Shown one piece after another: positions 1 to 6,534 of a stretch of DNA of 37,376 nucleotides; position 1 is the stretch's first letter; each line of letters begins with the position of its first letter. A program made the translations under genes and the position numbers. The notes beneath the pieces are model-generated. The model did no database searches. It worked only from the letters and a program-made list of their open reading frames with translations, and was not told the origin of the DNA. The DNA is from a virus. Location: IMG/VR virus record IMGVR_UViG_3300031976_001012, positions 1-37,376 of that record. One strand, written 5' to 3'.

Positions 1-43
1 AAAGAGAGCCATTCAGTATTTAAAAGGAGGTTTAAGAAATTAC

Positions 44-91
44 AATGGTGCCCAGAGACGGAATCGAACCGCCGACACGAGGATTTTCAAT
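44..91. repeat. attL: attL: duplicated 3' half of tRNA-Phe
   Basis: Positions 46-91 reproduce the tRNA-Phe gene on the minus strand from its CCA end through the T arm and into the anticodon loop, after which similarity stops. It equals the tRNA at 37293 over this stretch and differs from the tRNA at 37119 at one base (G81 versus A37154). It is a tRNA fragment rather than a gene, because the 5' half is absent. It marks the junction between host DNA (1-43) and prophage. Confidence 0.9.
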
Positions 92-133
92 TCTGTATTT
101 AATCTAATAAATTCAATAAGTTAAGGTATTTTC

Positions 134-196
134 CTGTGCCTAACTTTGAAAATTATTTTTCATATAAATCAATAGGTTAGTATTTTTTGTGCCTAT
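134..196 (+). promoter_or_regulatory. Candidate integrase arm-type sites, left end
   Basis: Two direct copies of a TGTGCCTA word (about 135-142 and 189-195) lie 40-110 bp inside attL. The same word, TTTGTGCC(C/T)A, appears at the right end as an inverted pair (37058-37067 and 37070-37079). Tyrosine integrases of this type bind short arm repeats flanking the core, so these are good candidates. The function is inferred from position and repetition only. Confidence 0.45.
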
Positions 197-310
197 GCTT
201 TTTAGCATGAATTTGATATTAATTTGAAGCTTCATAAGAAGATTGCTAGTCTTTAGTCAGCAAGGATTGCTACTGAATTGAACCTCTAGACACAGTGAAA
301 GGATGCACCT

Positions 311-583
311 ATGAAAAAAGTAGAAATACAACTACTCGCAGAACAAGCCCTCGGACTCACTCCAGACCAAGCAGACGCCCTGATCGATAATGGGGAAGAT
401 TACGACACCCCGCTTAAAGAACACTTTGGTCTCGACCTAGAAACCTTTGGCAAAATAGCAAATGCCCTTATCCCACTAACTCCAATGATAGAACAACCAA
501 AAACAAACCAGCTAATACATGCTTTTGTTCAGTTTCAAGACGGGCGCGGCACTGTATTAGCTAGGGAGGCGATTCATAAATAG
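311..583 (+). CDS. Small hypothetical protein, paralogue of the gene at 35193
   Basis: A 90-residue acidic, cytoplasmic-looking protein that I cannot assign to a function. By eye it is identical at about 58 of 90 positions to the 100-residue protein at 35193-35495 near the other prophage end. The shared central segment includes NGEDYDTPL and TFGKIANALIP. The start ATG follows a GAAAGGA-type ribosome site. The upstream DNA also resembles that of the other copy (TTGCTAGTCTTTAG at about 243 versus CTGCTAGCCTTTAG at about 35173). This suggests duplication of a gene with its leader rather than unrelated family members. It is the first gene inside attL. Confidence 0.75.
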   Translation: MKKVEIQLLAEQALGLTPDQADALIDNGEDYDTPLKEHFGLDLETFGKIANALIPLTPMIEQPKTNQLIHAFVQFQDGRGTVLAREAIHK

Positions 584-1130
584 CCTCCCTCAAAAAGTAA
601 TAAAGCTCCAAAAACTCTAACGGATGAAAATTATTCATCTGAACCTAAGTATTGACCGCATCTCTTCAAATGGATAGCTATCTACCGCCGGTGCAAATTG
701 CTGCCCAAAAATAGCTAGACACTACTTTGTCTAAAGGAACAGTTTGTGCAACATTGCTTATTCTATTAATAGGGCCTGATGCCTTTTTATAGCCATCTTC
801 CAACCACTAGATCAAAATATCATCTGCAGAACCTAATAGATTCAAGCTTCATCTGTTGCAACTTGAAAACATTTAATTGGCTACAGCCTAGCAAATACAG
901 TTAAGATTGGTGGTCGATCGATCTTGGAGTGATGAACTGCTTACACTCGATGGGAAGCTTAGACATTCAAGGAAAAGAACTACGTTATCGTATCTTTTAA
1001 CAGCTTATCAAAGGGCGAGGCCACCGATGAGATCATGCATACAACGAACAATATGATTTTTCGCCAATAATTCAGCATTACACAAAACGAGTTTAGCAGC
1101 ACAATCTAATTCTATAAAACAAGGATATAT
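584..1130. other. Intergenic stretch with no intact gene
   Basis: About 550 bp without a convincing intact reading frame. It contains a TGT-N12-ACA box followed by TTGAAAACATTTA (854-876) that resembles a box upstream of the C4-type RNA operon, and a possible gene remnant near 932-1070. The last 40 bp lead into the restriction gene with a good AAGGA ribosome site. I see no transposase or inverted ends. Confidence 0.5.
932..1070 (+). pseudogene. Possible remnant of a small gene
   Basis: An ATG at 932 after a GGAG opens a frame (MNCLHSMGSLDIQGKELRYR...) that stops after about 22 codons at a TTTT tract. In the neighbouring frame a protein-like segment with GEATDEIMHTTNN follows at once to a stop at 1068-1070. 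Removing one T would join them into one small protein. I do not recognise the family, and the join may be coincidence. Confidence 0.2.
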
Positions 1131-1925
1131 ATGAAATTTGAAAGGTTAAATAAAAAGGATCTTGATAATTATTGTAAATCGTTAGGCATTAATATAAAAA
1201 AACAAAAAAAGGCCGATCTTATTGAAGCTGTATACTTACATGAAAGGATTATTATTGATAAAGCAATTAAATCAGGAAATGGCTTACCTCTCTTAAAGGA
1301 TAAAATAACAACTCTTGCTAACGAATATGCAGAAAATTTAAAATCCAAAATCACATCTAGAAAAGAGGAAATGAAAGGTGATGATAACTCACATTATTTA
1401 ATATATAGAGTCTTAGGCATTCCATTTGAAGATGGTCAGCTAATTGACGAATACCAAAATACAGGGCGCTTTCTATACAAATATGCTGGCTCTTTTTTAG
1501 AAGAAGCTGCAACTTTATGCATGTTTTTTTCTAACAGCAAAGGTAAGAAAACCTTAGTTAAAAACACTATTGGAAGCAAACCCGCTAATTTTGAGATCGA
1601 TTTCCTCAACGCCAATGAGGCTGTTGAGTTAAAGTGGCGAGATGCCACAACAGATGGGGATCATATAACAAAAGAGCACACTCGTGTTCAAGTGATAAAG
1701 TCACATGGTTTTAAGCCAATTCGAGTGATGTTTTACTACCCTCAGAGAGCACAAGCCATTAAAATACAAGAAACACTAAAAACCATATACGCTGGAGTTG
1801 ATGGCGAATACTACGCTGGTGATGAAGCATGGGATTACCTAAAGAAAGTTAGTGGGTATGACCTAAAAGCCATATTGACCGAAATTGCAAATAAACGAGA
1901 TGAAAAAATACTTAATGAAGAATAA
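1131..1925 (+). CDS. Type II restriction endonuclease, ApaLI-like
   Basis: A 264-residue protein that I read as a type II restriction enzyme resembling the ApaLI family (which cuts GTGCAC); that assignment is from memory of the family and is moderate. Visible support is a PD-(D/E)xK-type core with D157 and E166-L-K168, preceded by the helix FLEEAA near 122-127. The gene overlaps by 11 bp a DNA methyltransferase gene, the classic restriction-modification arrangement. The first 50 residues are Lys-rich. The start ATG has AAGGA seven bases upstream. The gene is much more AT-rich than the structural genes, consistent with recent acquisition as cargo. It would protect the lysogen against other phages. 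Confidence 0.7.
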   Translation: MKFERLNKKDLDNYCKSLGINIKKQKKADLIEAVYLHERIIIDKAIKSGNGLPLLKDKITTLANEYAENLKSKITSRKEEMKGDDNSHYLIYRVLGIPFEDGQLIDEYQNTGRFLYKYAGSFLEEAATLCMFFSNSKGKKTLVKNTIGSKPANFEIDFLNANEAVELKWRDATTDGDHITKEHTRVQVIKSHGFKPIRVMFYYPQRAQAIKIQETLKTIYAGVDGEYYAGDEAWDYLKKVSGYDLKAILTEIANKRDEKILNEE

Positions 1926-3105
1926 AATTATAAATGGTGACTGCTTAGATAAAATGAGGCTTATTGAAAATAATTCAATCGATCTAATTTATCTAGATCC
2001 ACCATTTTTTACAGAACGGACTCACACACTAAAAAATAGAGAGCGAACGAAAGAGTTTAGTTTTGACGACAGCTGGGGGAGTGATAAAGGTTACGCAGAA
2101 TTCCTAAAAGAAAGAATAGAAATAATGCGTAACCTATTAAAAGATACAGGATCTATTTTTGTGCACTGTGATAAAAGTGGTGAACATATTGTCAGAGCTA
2201 TTCTCGATCAGGTTTTTGGAAAAAATAATTTTCAGTCAGAAATTATATGGACATATAAAAGATGGTCAAATTCAAAAAAAGGTCTCTTACCAAGCCATCA
2301 AAATATTTATTTTTATTCAAAAAGTAAACATTTCAAATTCAACAAGATATTCACTTCCTATTCTTCTACAACAAATATTGATCAAATTCTACAGAGAAGA
2401 AAAAGAGACGAGCATAACAAATCAATTTACGAAAAAGATATTTCAGGAAATGTTATAAATGGCGATGTAAAAAAAGGTGTTCCTTTAAGTGATGTTTGGG
2501 ATATTCCATATTTAAACCCTAAAGCAAAAGAAAGAGTTGGTTACCCAACTCAAAAACCACTTCTTTTGCTAGAGCAAATAATAAACCTTGTTACCGATGA
2601 AGGTGATTTGGTTCTTGACCCTTTTTGTGGTAGTGGTACGACTTGTGTAGCCGCTAAGCTTCTGGGTAGAAACTACATTGGTATTGACAAATCCTTAGAT
2701 GCTGTAGATTTAAGCAAGGAACGAATAAAAAAACCAATAAAAACAGAATCAAACCTTCTTAGCAAAGGCCGGGACTCTTATCTAAATGCAGATAAGGATG
2801 CTATGGCTTTTTTAAAAGGAGTCGAGTTTAATCCAGTACAAAGAAATAAAGGGATCGATGCAATTTTAAAAGAACAGTTTGAAAATTCCCCTATTTTAGT
2901 TCGAATTCAAAAAAACAATGAACCCTTAGAACAAGCAATTTCTCTTCTAACTAAATCAATGAAATCAAAAAAATCAAAAAAATCTTTTTTGATTAAAACC
3001 TCTAATGAAGAGAACTTATTTGAGATTGAAACTGAAGCTGAAGCTGAAGGAATGGAAATCATTTTATCACCGGCCTTACAAATTGCTCAATTAATAAAAA
3101 AATAG
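1915..3105 (+). CDS. Modification DNA methyltransferase (N4-C/N6-A type)
   Basis: A methyltransferase partner of the preceding nuclease. With the ATG at 1915 it has 396 residues; catalytic motif IV (DPPF) lies at 28-31 and the SAM-binding motif I (DPFCGSGTT) near 235-243. The IV-then-I order fits the beta class, with the target recognition region between them. About 110 Lys-rich residues follow the catalytic domain. Alternative in-frame starts are TTG 1885 and ATG 1900, all inside the end of the nuclease gene, so translation is probably coupled. The ATG at 1915 puts KNKIINGDC at the N terminus, as is usual in this family. A strong terminator follows. It should methylate the same site that the nuclease cuts. 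Confidence 0.88.
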   Translation: MKNKIINGDCLDKMRLIENNSIDLIYLDPPFFTERTHTLKNRERTKEFSFDDSWGSDKGYAEFLKERIEIMRNLLKDTGSIFVHCDKSGEHIVRAILDQVFGKNNFQSEIIWTYKRWSNSKKGLLPSHQNIYFYSKSKHFKFNKIFTSYSSTTNIDQILQRRKRDEHNKSIYEKDISGNVINGDVKKGVPLSDVWDIPYLNPKAKERVGYPTQKPLLLLEQIINLVTDEGDLVLDPFCGSGTTCVAAKLLGRNYIGIDKSLDAVDLSKERIKKPIKTESNLLSKGRDSYLNADKDAMAFLKGVEFNPVQRNKGIDAILKEQFENSPILVRIQKNNEPLEQAISLLTKSMKSKKSKKSFLIKTSNEENLFEIETEAEAEGMEIILSPALQIAQLIKK

Positions 3106-3116
3106 TTTTTATGACA

Positions 3117-3156
3117 AGCACCCTTTCATGGACAACTGCATACTGGGTGCTTTTTT
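3117..3156 (+). terminator. Rho-independent terminator of the restriction-modification operon
   Basis: AGCACCC (3117-3123) pairs with GGGTGCT (3145-3151) and is followed directly by a run of T. It lies 12 bp past the methyltransferase stop. Confidence 0.85.
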
Positions 3157-3207
3157 ACATTTCCTTTCTTAACTCGAGCCAAGTTATTGCCTATATAATT
3201 TTCCCTA

Positions 3208-3248
3208 TTTGAAAACTATTTACTGACAAATAGCGGATTGTCTTGCTA
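3208..3248 (+). promoter_or_regulatory. Candidate promoter for the gene at 3280
   Basis: TTTGAAAAC at 3208-3216 is followed by TATTTACTGAC, where CTGACA (3223-3228) can serve as -35 and TAGTCT about 18 bp later as a weak -10. The layout matches the promoter at 5577-5627 (TTTGAAAACATTTATTGAC), suggesting shared control. This is inferred from similarity. Confidence 0.4.
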
Positions 3249-3279
3249 GTCTGGGAGGTAGGTCATTGAGGGAACGAGC

Positions 3280-3516
3280 ATGCAGAGAAAAAGCCGATCT
3301 GACATTCGCTGTGAGATTGCTGACGAGGCGATTAAGGAAGGGAACTACGGCTGGCACCGCTCAGTGACGTTGGCCATCAAGCGGTATAAGGCGTGGGGAG
3401 ATCACTCTGCCAGCGAACTGGATAACTTGATTGATATTGTACGCCGTAAGATTAAAGATGAAGAAAAGCGGCAGTCAAAAGTAAAGCTAGAGCAATATCG
3501 CAATTTGAGAGGATGA
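3280..3516 (+). CDS. Small basic hypothetical protein
   Basis: A 78-residue, Lys/Arg-rich, predicted mostly helical protein with the segment GNYGWHRSVTLAIKRYKAWGD in its middle; no family recognised. The ATG follows a GAGGG ribosome site. It is a single-gene unit between the restriction-modification terminator and the convergent minus-strand module, behind its own candidate promoter. Its base composition resembles the phage core more than the neighbouring AT-rich cargo. Confidence 0.65.
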   Translation: MQRKSRSDIRCEIADEAIKEGNYGWHRSVTLAIKRYKAWGDHSASELDNLIDIVRRKIKDEEKRQSKVKLEQYRNLRG

Positions 3517-3595
3517 TAGTTTTTAATCTGGCCCTAAATACCTTATGATCACTCAATGCAGAAGTATGCGTATGATCGAATTTCTTACTAAAAAA

Positions 3596-4584
3596 TCAAA
3601 GGCCATAAACTTCATCAGATGAACTAAAAACTTTTTCATAACATTGATAGATAACATTTTTATTATACCTTTCTAATGCATGATAATCGTTTTTTCTCCA
3701 ATAAAAGTCTATTCTCTTAGAAGATTGGAGTTTATAAAGTTCTATTATTTCCTTTGGTACATTAGAAGGTGCCAAATCATCAACATTTCCGAAAATATAT
3801 CTAATAAACCCATTAGAATAAAGATTAAAGTCCCATACCATTAGTGAAGTGCAGTCTTCAGTATAAATATTGCTATACCCTCTATCTGACAACAAACAAC
3901 TTTTATCATCGTAAGTATACACCTCTCCAAAAACAAACTTATTTGATTCTGTAAAAATTTGACCAACAATTTCCTCAAACATATTAGATGAGTTATTTTT
4001 AAAATCAACAAGGAGCAAGAAAATAATCCCCAACCATTCCTCGTACTCGATATTACTTACACCTAAAATCTTACAAAGATAAGACTGATGAGGCTTTTTA
4101 CCATCTAAAACTCTTCTAAAACTCTCATAATGTATTAAGTTAGTAGGATATAAATCTTTAAGGGAAGAAAAAGTATTTAATACTTTTTTAATAGAGTATG
4201 GATTTCTAACAAAATTTAAAAATTTAGCGTGAAAAATAGCTACAATCTCTTTAGTAACATCGCCGCCATTGGAGTAAAGTTTTGATATAATACTATGAGT
4301 ATTTATTTTTATAGACATTTCATATTTATGAAACAAACTTTCGAAATTATTTCTAAAAAAATCACACCCTAAAACTTCAAAACTGAAAAGATCTTCAATA
4401 CTTAAAGTTTTTTTATTTTTAAACCTTTTTTAGAATCTATCTTTATAGAATAATTCTCTCTATCTTTAATAGAAAAAGAATATATTTTTTGCTTGTCATT
4501 ATCTACATCCGAATTTATTGAATTCAACCTCTGCTCTACTTGAGAGATAAAGTGCTGATTTTTTGTTTTATTTTTAAAGGACAG
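3596..4584 (-). CDS. Hypothetical protein split by a -1 frameshift at an A7 run
   Basis: The downstream part (TTG at 4336 to 3596) reads as a 246-residue unknown protein, but the coding signal clearly continues upstream. A frame of 60 codons from about 4584 encodes KNQHFISQVEQRLN and IYSFSIKDRENYS, then stops at 4402-4404. At 4408-4414 the minus strand reads A AAA AAA; a -1 slip there rejoins the frames (next residues TLSIEDLFSFEVLG) and gives about 329 residues. The upstream frame has a perfect AAGGAG seven bases before CTG at 4584 and no nearby ATG. So this is either a gene broken by a homopolymer indel or one using programmed frameshifting and a CTG start. It is strongly AT-rich and last in a three-gene minus-strand module. 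Confidence 0.6.
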
Positions 4585-4605
4585 AATCTATCTCCTTGTA
4601 AAATA

Positions 4606-5133
4606 CTAAAGCTTTAGCAATCCAATCAACCCAGACACACCAGCACCGATCACACCACTAACAGTCGGATTCTCCAGTAGCTTCATTAGCATTCCTTTTG
4701 CTTCTGGATCATCAGATGCCGCCACTTTTTCAACGAGTTCTTGCATGTTGATGGTGACGTTCTGAGTATTTCCGTTACCAAATTGAGCTTGTTGATTGGT
4801 CACTGGCCCATTAAAAGTAAAAGTACTATTTGAGTTGGTTTCTTCTTTTTCCGTTTTCATAATTTTCACACTTCCAATAATTGATAACTGTCCTGACAAA
4901 GCAGAAAAAAAGCCCAAGGACTTGCGGTCGCTTTTACCTTCTATGTTTGAAATTAGTTTTTTTGAAATAATGTAATCTAAGTGAAGATCAAACATTTCAG
5001 TAGGTTTTTTATTGTACTCACACACAACGACACCTAACCTTTCAACTTCAGTCAGATATTCAGATAGAGTAAGAATATTTCCACCGTCTAATGGATTTAA
5101 GAGAGTAGATAAGTATTCCGGATCGATTTTCAT
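4606..5133 (-). CDS. Hypothetical protein with amyloid/RHIM-like motif and Gly-rich hydrophobic tail
   Basis: A 175-residue protein that I do not recognise. Residues 1-95 look globular and helical. Residues 100-130 are low-complexity, rich in Asn, Gln and Thr, with GPVTNQQAQFGNGNTQ at 109-124; QFGNGNTQ resembles the Q-(I/V/F)-G-x-x-N core of bacterial RHIM-like signalling amyloids. The C terminus (about 155-175, SGVIGAGVSGLIGLL) is Gly-rich and hydrophobic and could enter a membrane. Such layouts occur in cell-death and defence proteins, but that is inference here. It lies between the zinc-ribbon gene (23 bp upstream) and the frameshifted gene (21 bp downstream). Confidence 0.7.
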   Translation of the reverse strand: MKIDPEYLSTLLNPLDGGNILTLSEYLTEVERLGVVVCEYNKKPTEMFDLHLDYIISKKLISNIEGKSDRKSLGFFSALSGQLSIIGSVKIMKTEKEETNSNSTFTFNGPVTNQQAQFGNGNTQNVTINMQELVEKVAASDDPEAKGMLMKLLENPTVSGVIGAGVSGLIGLLKL

Positions 5134-5156
5134 TTTCTGAAATGCCCTTTAAATAA

Positions 5157-5516
5157 TCAAAATAATCGTGGGATTTGATGATCTGGTCCCGTATAAGCTT
5201 GTTTACAGGTACGGCATGACCAATAGTCATTGCCTTCTAATTGAAGCCTGATTGTTATCTTCGAACTATCACAACATTGCTGACAAAATGGCCCATCTTT
5301 AACATCACCTTTTATCATCCAATAAAACGGGGCTTCGTACGTTAGCTGACTCTTATCTTCTAAAGACTTCTCAAGCGTTTGGAGTCTTTCTTTCAAAGCC
5401 AAGTTATCGTCTCGTAAGTTGGCCATCATTTCTCTGAGGTCCAAAAGCTTCTCTATCGCTTCAACCTGCATACCCTGCTTGATCAGATCTGATATATCTT
5501 TAAACTCTGATGCCAT
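5157..5516 (-). CDS. Coiled-coil plus zinc-ribbon protein
   Basis: A 119-residue protein with an N-terminal helix, a coiled coil at about 25-57 (heptads around LREMMANLRDDNLALKERLQ), and a C-terminal zinc ribbon with C78-x2-C81 and C101-x2-C104. No catalytic residues are apparent, so it is likely an oligomeric nucleic-acid- or protein-binding adaptor. The ATG follows a GGGAGAAGGG ribosome site. It is first in the minus-strand module, divergent from the C4-type RNA operon, so the two units share an intergenic region of about 80 bp before the C4 promoter. Function unknown; an accessory or defence role is inferred from neighbours. Confidence 0.75.
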   Translation of the reverse strand: MASEFKDISDLIKQGMQVEAIEKLLDLREMMANLRDDNLALKERLQTLEKSLEDKSQLTYEAPFYWMIKGDVKDGPFCQQCCDSSKITIRLQLEGNDYWSCRTCKQAYTGPDHQIPRLF

Positions 5517-5576
5517 TCCCTTCTCCCCTCATAGCTAAGCTGACAATTACTTTACTATGTTTTATTTGCGGTTATT

Positions 5577-5627
5577 TGTCACCATTTGAAAACATTTATT
5601 GACTTCTTTTTCTGACCATCCTATCGT
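5577..5627 (+). promoter_or_regulatory. Promoter of the C4-type RNA operon, with upstream TGT-N12-ACA box
   Basis: TTGACT at 5599-5604 and TATCGT at 5622-5627 are separated by 17 bp, giving a plausible sigma-70 promoter with transcription from about 5634. Directly upstream is TGT-N12-ACA (5577-5594), the spacing of P2 Ogr-type activator sites, overlapping TTTGAAAACA. A similar box lies at 854-876. Activation or repression through it is inferred. Confidence 0.6.
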
Positions 5628-5659
5628 TTAAGAGTGTTGGCAAAATCCAACATGAGGTT

Positions 5660-5669
5660 TTAGCAGACC
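5660..5669 (+). promoter_or_regulatory. seqA-like target of the C4-type antisense RNA
   Basis: TTAGCAGACC is the exact reverse complement of GGTCTGCTAA at 5781-5790 inside the C4-type RNA. It lies in the leader about 25 nt upstream of an intrinsic terminator, as seqA does in phage P4. Pairing of the mature RNA here would favour early termination of the operon. Confidence 0.65.
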
Positions 5670-5694
5670 TGAACTACAAGGACGCACATCACCG

Positions 5695-5712
5695 CCGCGT
5701 CGCGGTTTTTTT
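5695..5712 (+). terminator. Leader terminator upstream of the C4-type RNA
   Basis: CCGCG-T-CGCGG (5695-5705; effectively CCGC with a 3-nt loop) is followed by seven T. It sits between the seqA-like site and the C4-type RNA, where an immunity-controlled terminator would be expected. Confidence 0.7.
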
Positions 5713-5733
5713 GTGCCATAATGCTTGCGTTAT

Positions 5734-5810
5734 GGTGGTTGTGCGTGGGGAGACTTCGGTCTGCCAGGTACCTTGTGACTGGTCTGCTAACCCTGCGTGC
5801 AGCCACCACC
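5734..5810 (+). ncRNA. C4/P4-CI-type antisense immunity RNA
   Basis: A roughly 77-nt structured element. GGTGGTTGTGCG (5734-5745) pairs, with G-U allowed, with the 3' part of GCGTGCAGCCACC (5795-5807) as a closing stem. Inside it AGAC-TTCG-GTCT (5751-5762) forms a UUCG tetraloop hairpin, and CCAG...CTGG (5764-5782) forms a third stem. The GGTCTGCTAA segment (5781-5790) is complementary to seqA (5660-5669) and, over seven bases, to seqC (5816-5822). In P4 CI RNA and P1/P7 c4 RNA such a processed RNA silences its own operon, causing premature termination or blocking expression of antirepressor genes. Here it would control the two small genes at 5865-6534. Size, fold and complementarity are seen; function is inferred from the family. 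Confidence 0.8.
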
Positions 5811-5815
5811 CATGT

Positions 5816-5822
5816 TTAGCAG
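5816..5822 (+). promoter_or_regulatory. seqC-like target of the C4-type antisense RNA
   Basis: TTAGCAG repeats the first seven bases of the seqA-like site, just downstream of the C4-type RNA and 43 bp before the first start codon. It could pair with CTGCTAA in the RNA, as seqC does in P4. Confidence 0.55.
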
Positions 5823-5864
5823 TGTGGGTTGTGGTTTAAAGTCTTAATCACAAGGATTCAAACT

Positions 5865-6260
5865 ATGAATAACGCTATTGTTCATTCACAGCACCACCAC
5901 GCCCTTTTGCCGTCTACCGCTTTACCTTCTCAAAGCTCTTTACCTACCCAGAGAATAGGCATTGGCCGTATCGTCGCGGTTTGCGTCGAAAGCGATGAGC
6001 CTTTGTTCGTTCAAACGCCTAATGGCGCCATCTTTTCTATCGGCGGTTTGTCCGATCGTCAGAAACAACAACTCCTTACCCTGTTACCCGATCTCATCCA
6101 TACCCGTGTCCGCTTTCAGTACCGCCAACAAAATGCCCTTGGCCAAGCAGTCGATGCCATATTTCAAACCTTGCTCATCGAGGGCGACACCCGCCACAGA
6201 GCCAGCCCAGTCGTGTTTAATAATGGATTTAACAACATGCAAGGAGTACAGCATGGGTAA
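5865..6260 (+). CDS. Hypothetical protein under C4-type RNA control
   Basis: A 131-residue protein of unknown family. The N terminus is low-complexity with HSQHHHALLPS; residues 30-70 contain a beta-rich patch (RIGIGRIVAVCVESDEPLFV), and the middle is helical. I chose the ATG at 5865 because AAGGA lies eight bases upstream; an in-frame TTG at 5829 would extend into the seqC/C4 leader. By analogy with P1 (c4-icd-ant) and P4, genes behind such RNAs are antirepressors or early functions kept off in the lysogen, but no antirepressor domain is visible. It overlaps the next gene by 8 bp. Confidence 0.7.
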   Translation: MNNAIVHSQHHHALLPSTALPSQSSLPTQRIGIGRIVAVCVESDEPLFVQTPNGAIFSIGGLSDRQKQQLLTLLPDLIHTRVRFQYRQQNALGQAVDAIFQTLLIEGDTRHRASPVVFNNGFNNMQGVQHG

Positions 6261-6534
6261 GCCAGACAAAGATTTAACACAAGACTTCCACATGGATCGC
6301 GTAAACTTGGACATCACCACATCTGACGAGATAAAGCGCCAAATACACCACATGTCGTTTGGGATCGATGCATTAGATGGGCTAGGAATGATGGCGGCTC
6401 ATGCCATTGAAGACGATATAGGCGTCACAGGAGAACAAATCGCTAGCTTGTTGAAGTGTGTGGAATACAGTTTATTGACGACGCAAAGGAAGATCATTGC
6501 GGCCATAGACGAAAACGATGGTAACACCCACTAA
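6253..6534 (+). CDS. Hypothetical protein, second gene of the C4-controlled operon
   Basis: A 93-residue, acidic, helical protein without recognised domains; the C-terminal two thirds (DALDGLGMMAAHAIEDDIG...) look like a small helical bundle. The ATG at 6253 is supported by AAGGAG seven bases upstream and overlaps the end of the previous gene, implying translational coupling. It ends 4 bp inside the convergent Ogr-like gene. It should be silenced in the lysogen with its partner. Function unknown. Confidence 0.7.
   Translation: MGKPDKDLTQDFHMDRVNLDITTSDEIKRQIHHMSFGIDALDGLGMMAAHAIEDDIGVTGEQIASLLKCVEYSLLTTQRKIIAAIDENDGNTH

Noticed and set aside
584-1130. Possible insertion sequence remnant
   Set aside because: No inverted ends, target duplication or transposase motif could be seen; only a weak gene remnant was recorded.
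5829-5864. Upstream TTG start extending the first C4-controlled gene
   Set aside because: The ATG at 5865 has AAGGA at good spacing; the extension would overlap the regulatory leader next to the seqC-like site.
5962-6252. Long open frame upstream of the second C4-controlled gene
   Set aside because: It overlaps the well-supported gene at 5865-6260 in another frame, while ATG 6253 has a strong ribosome site.
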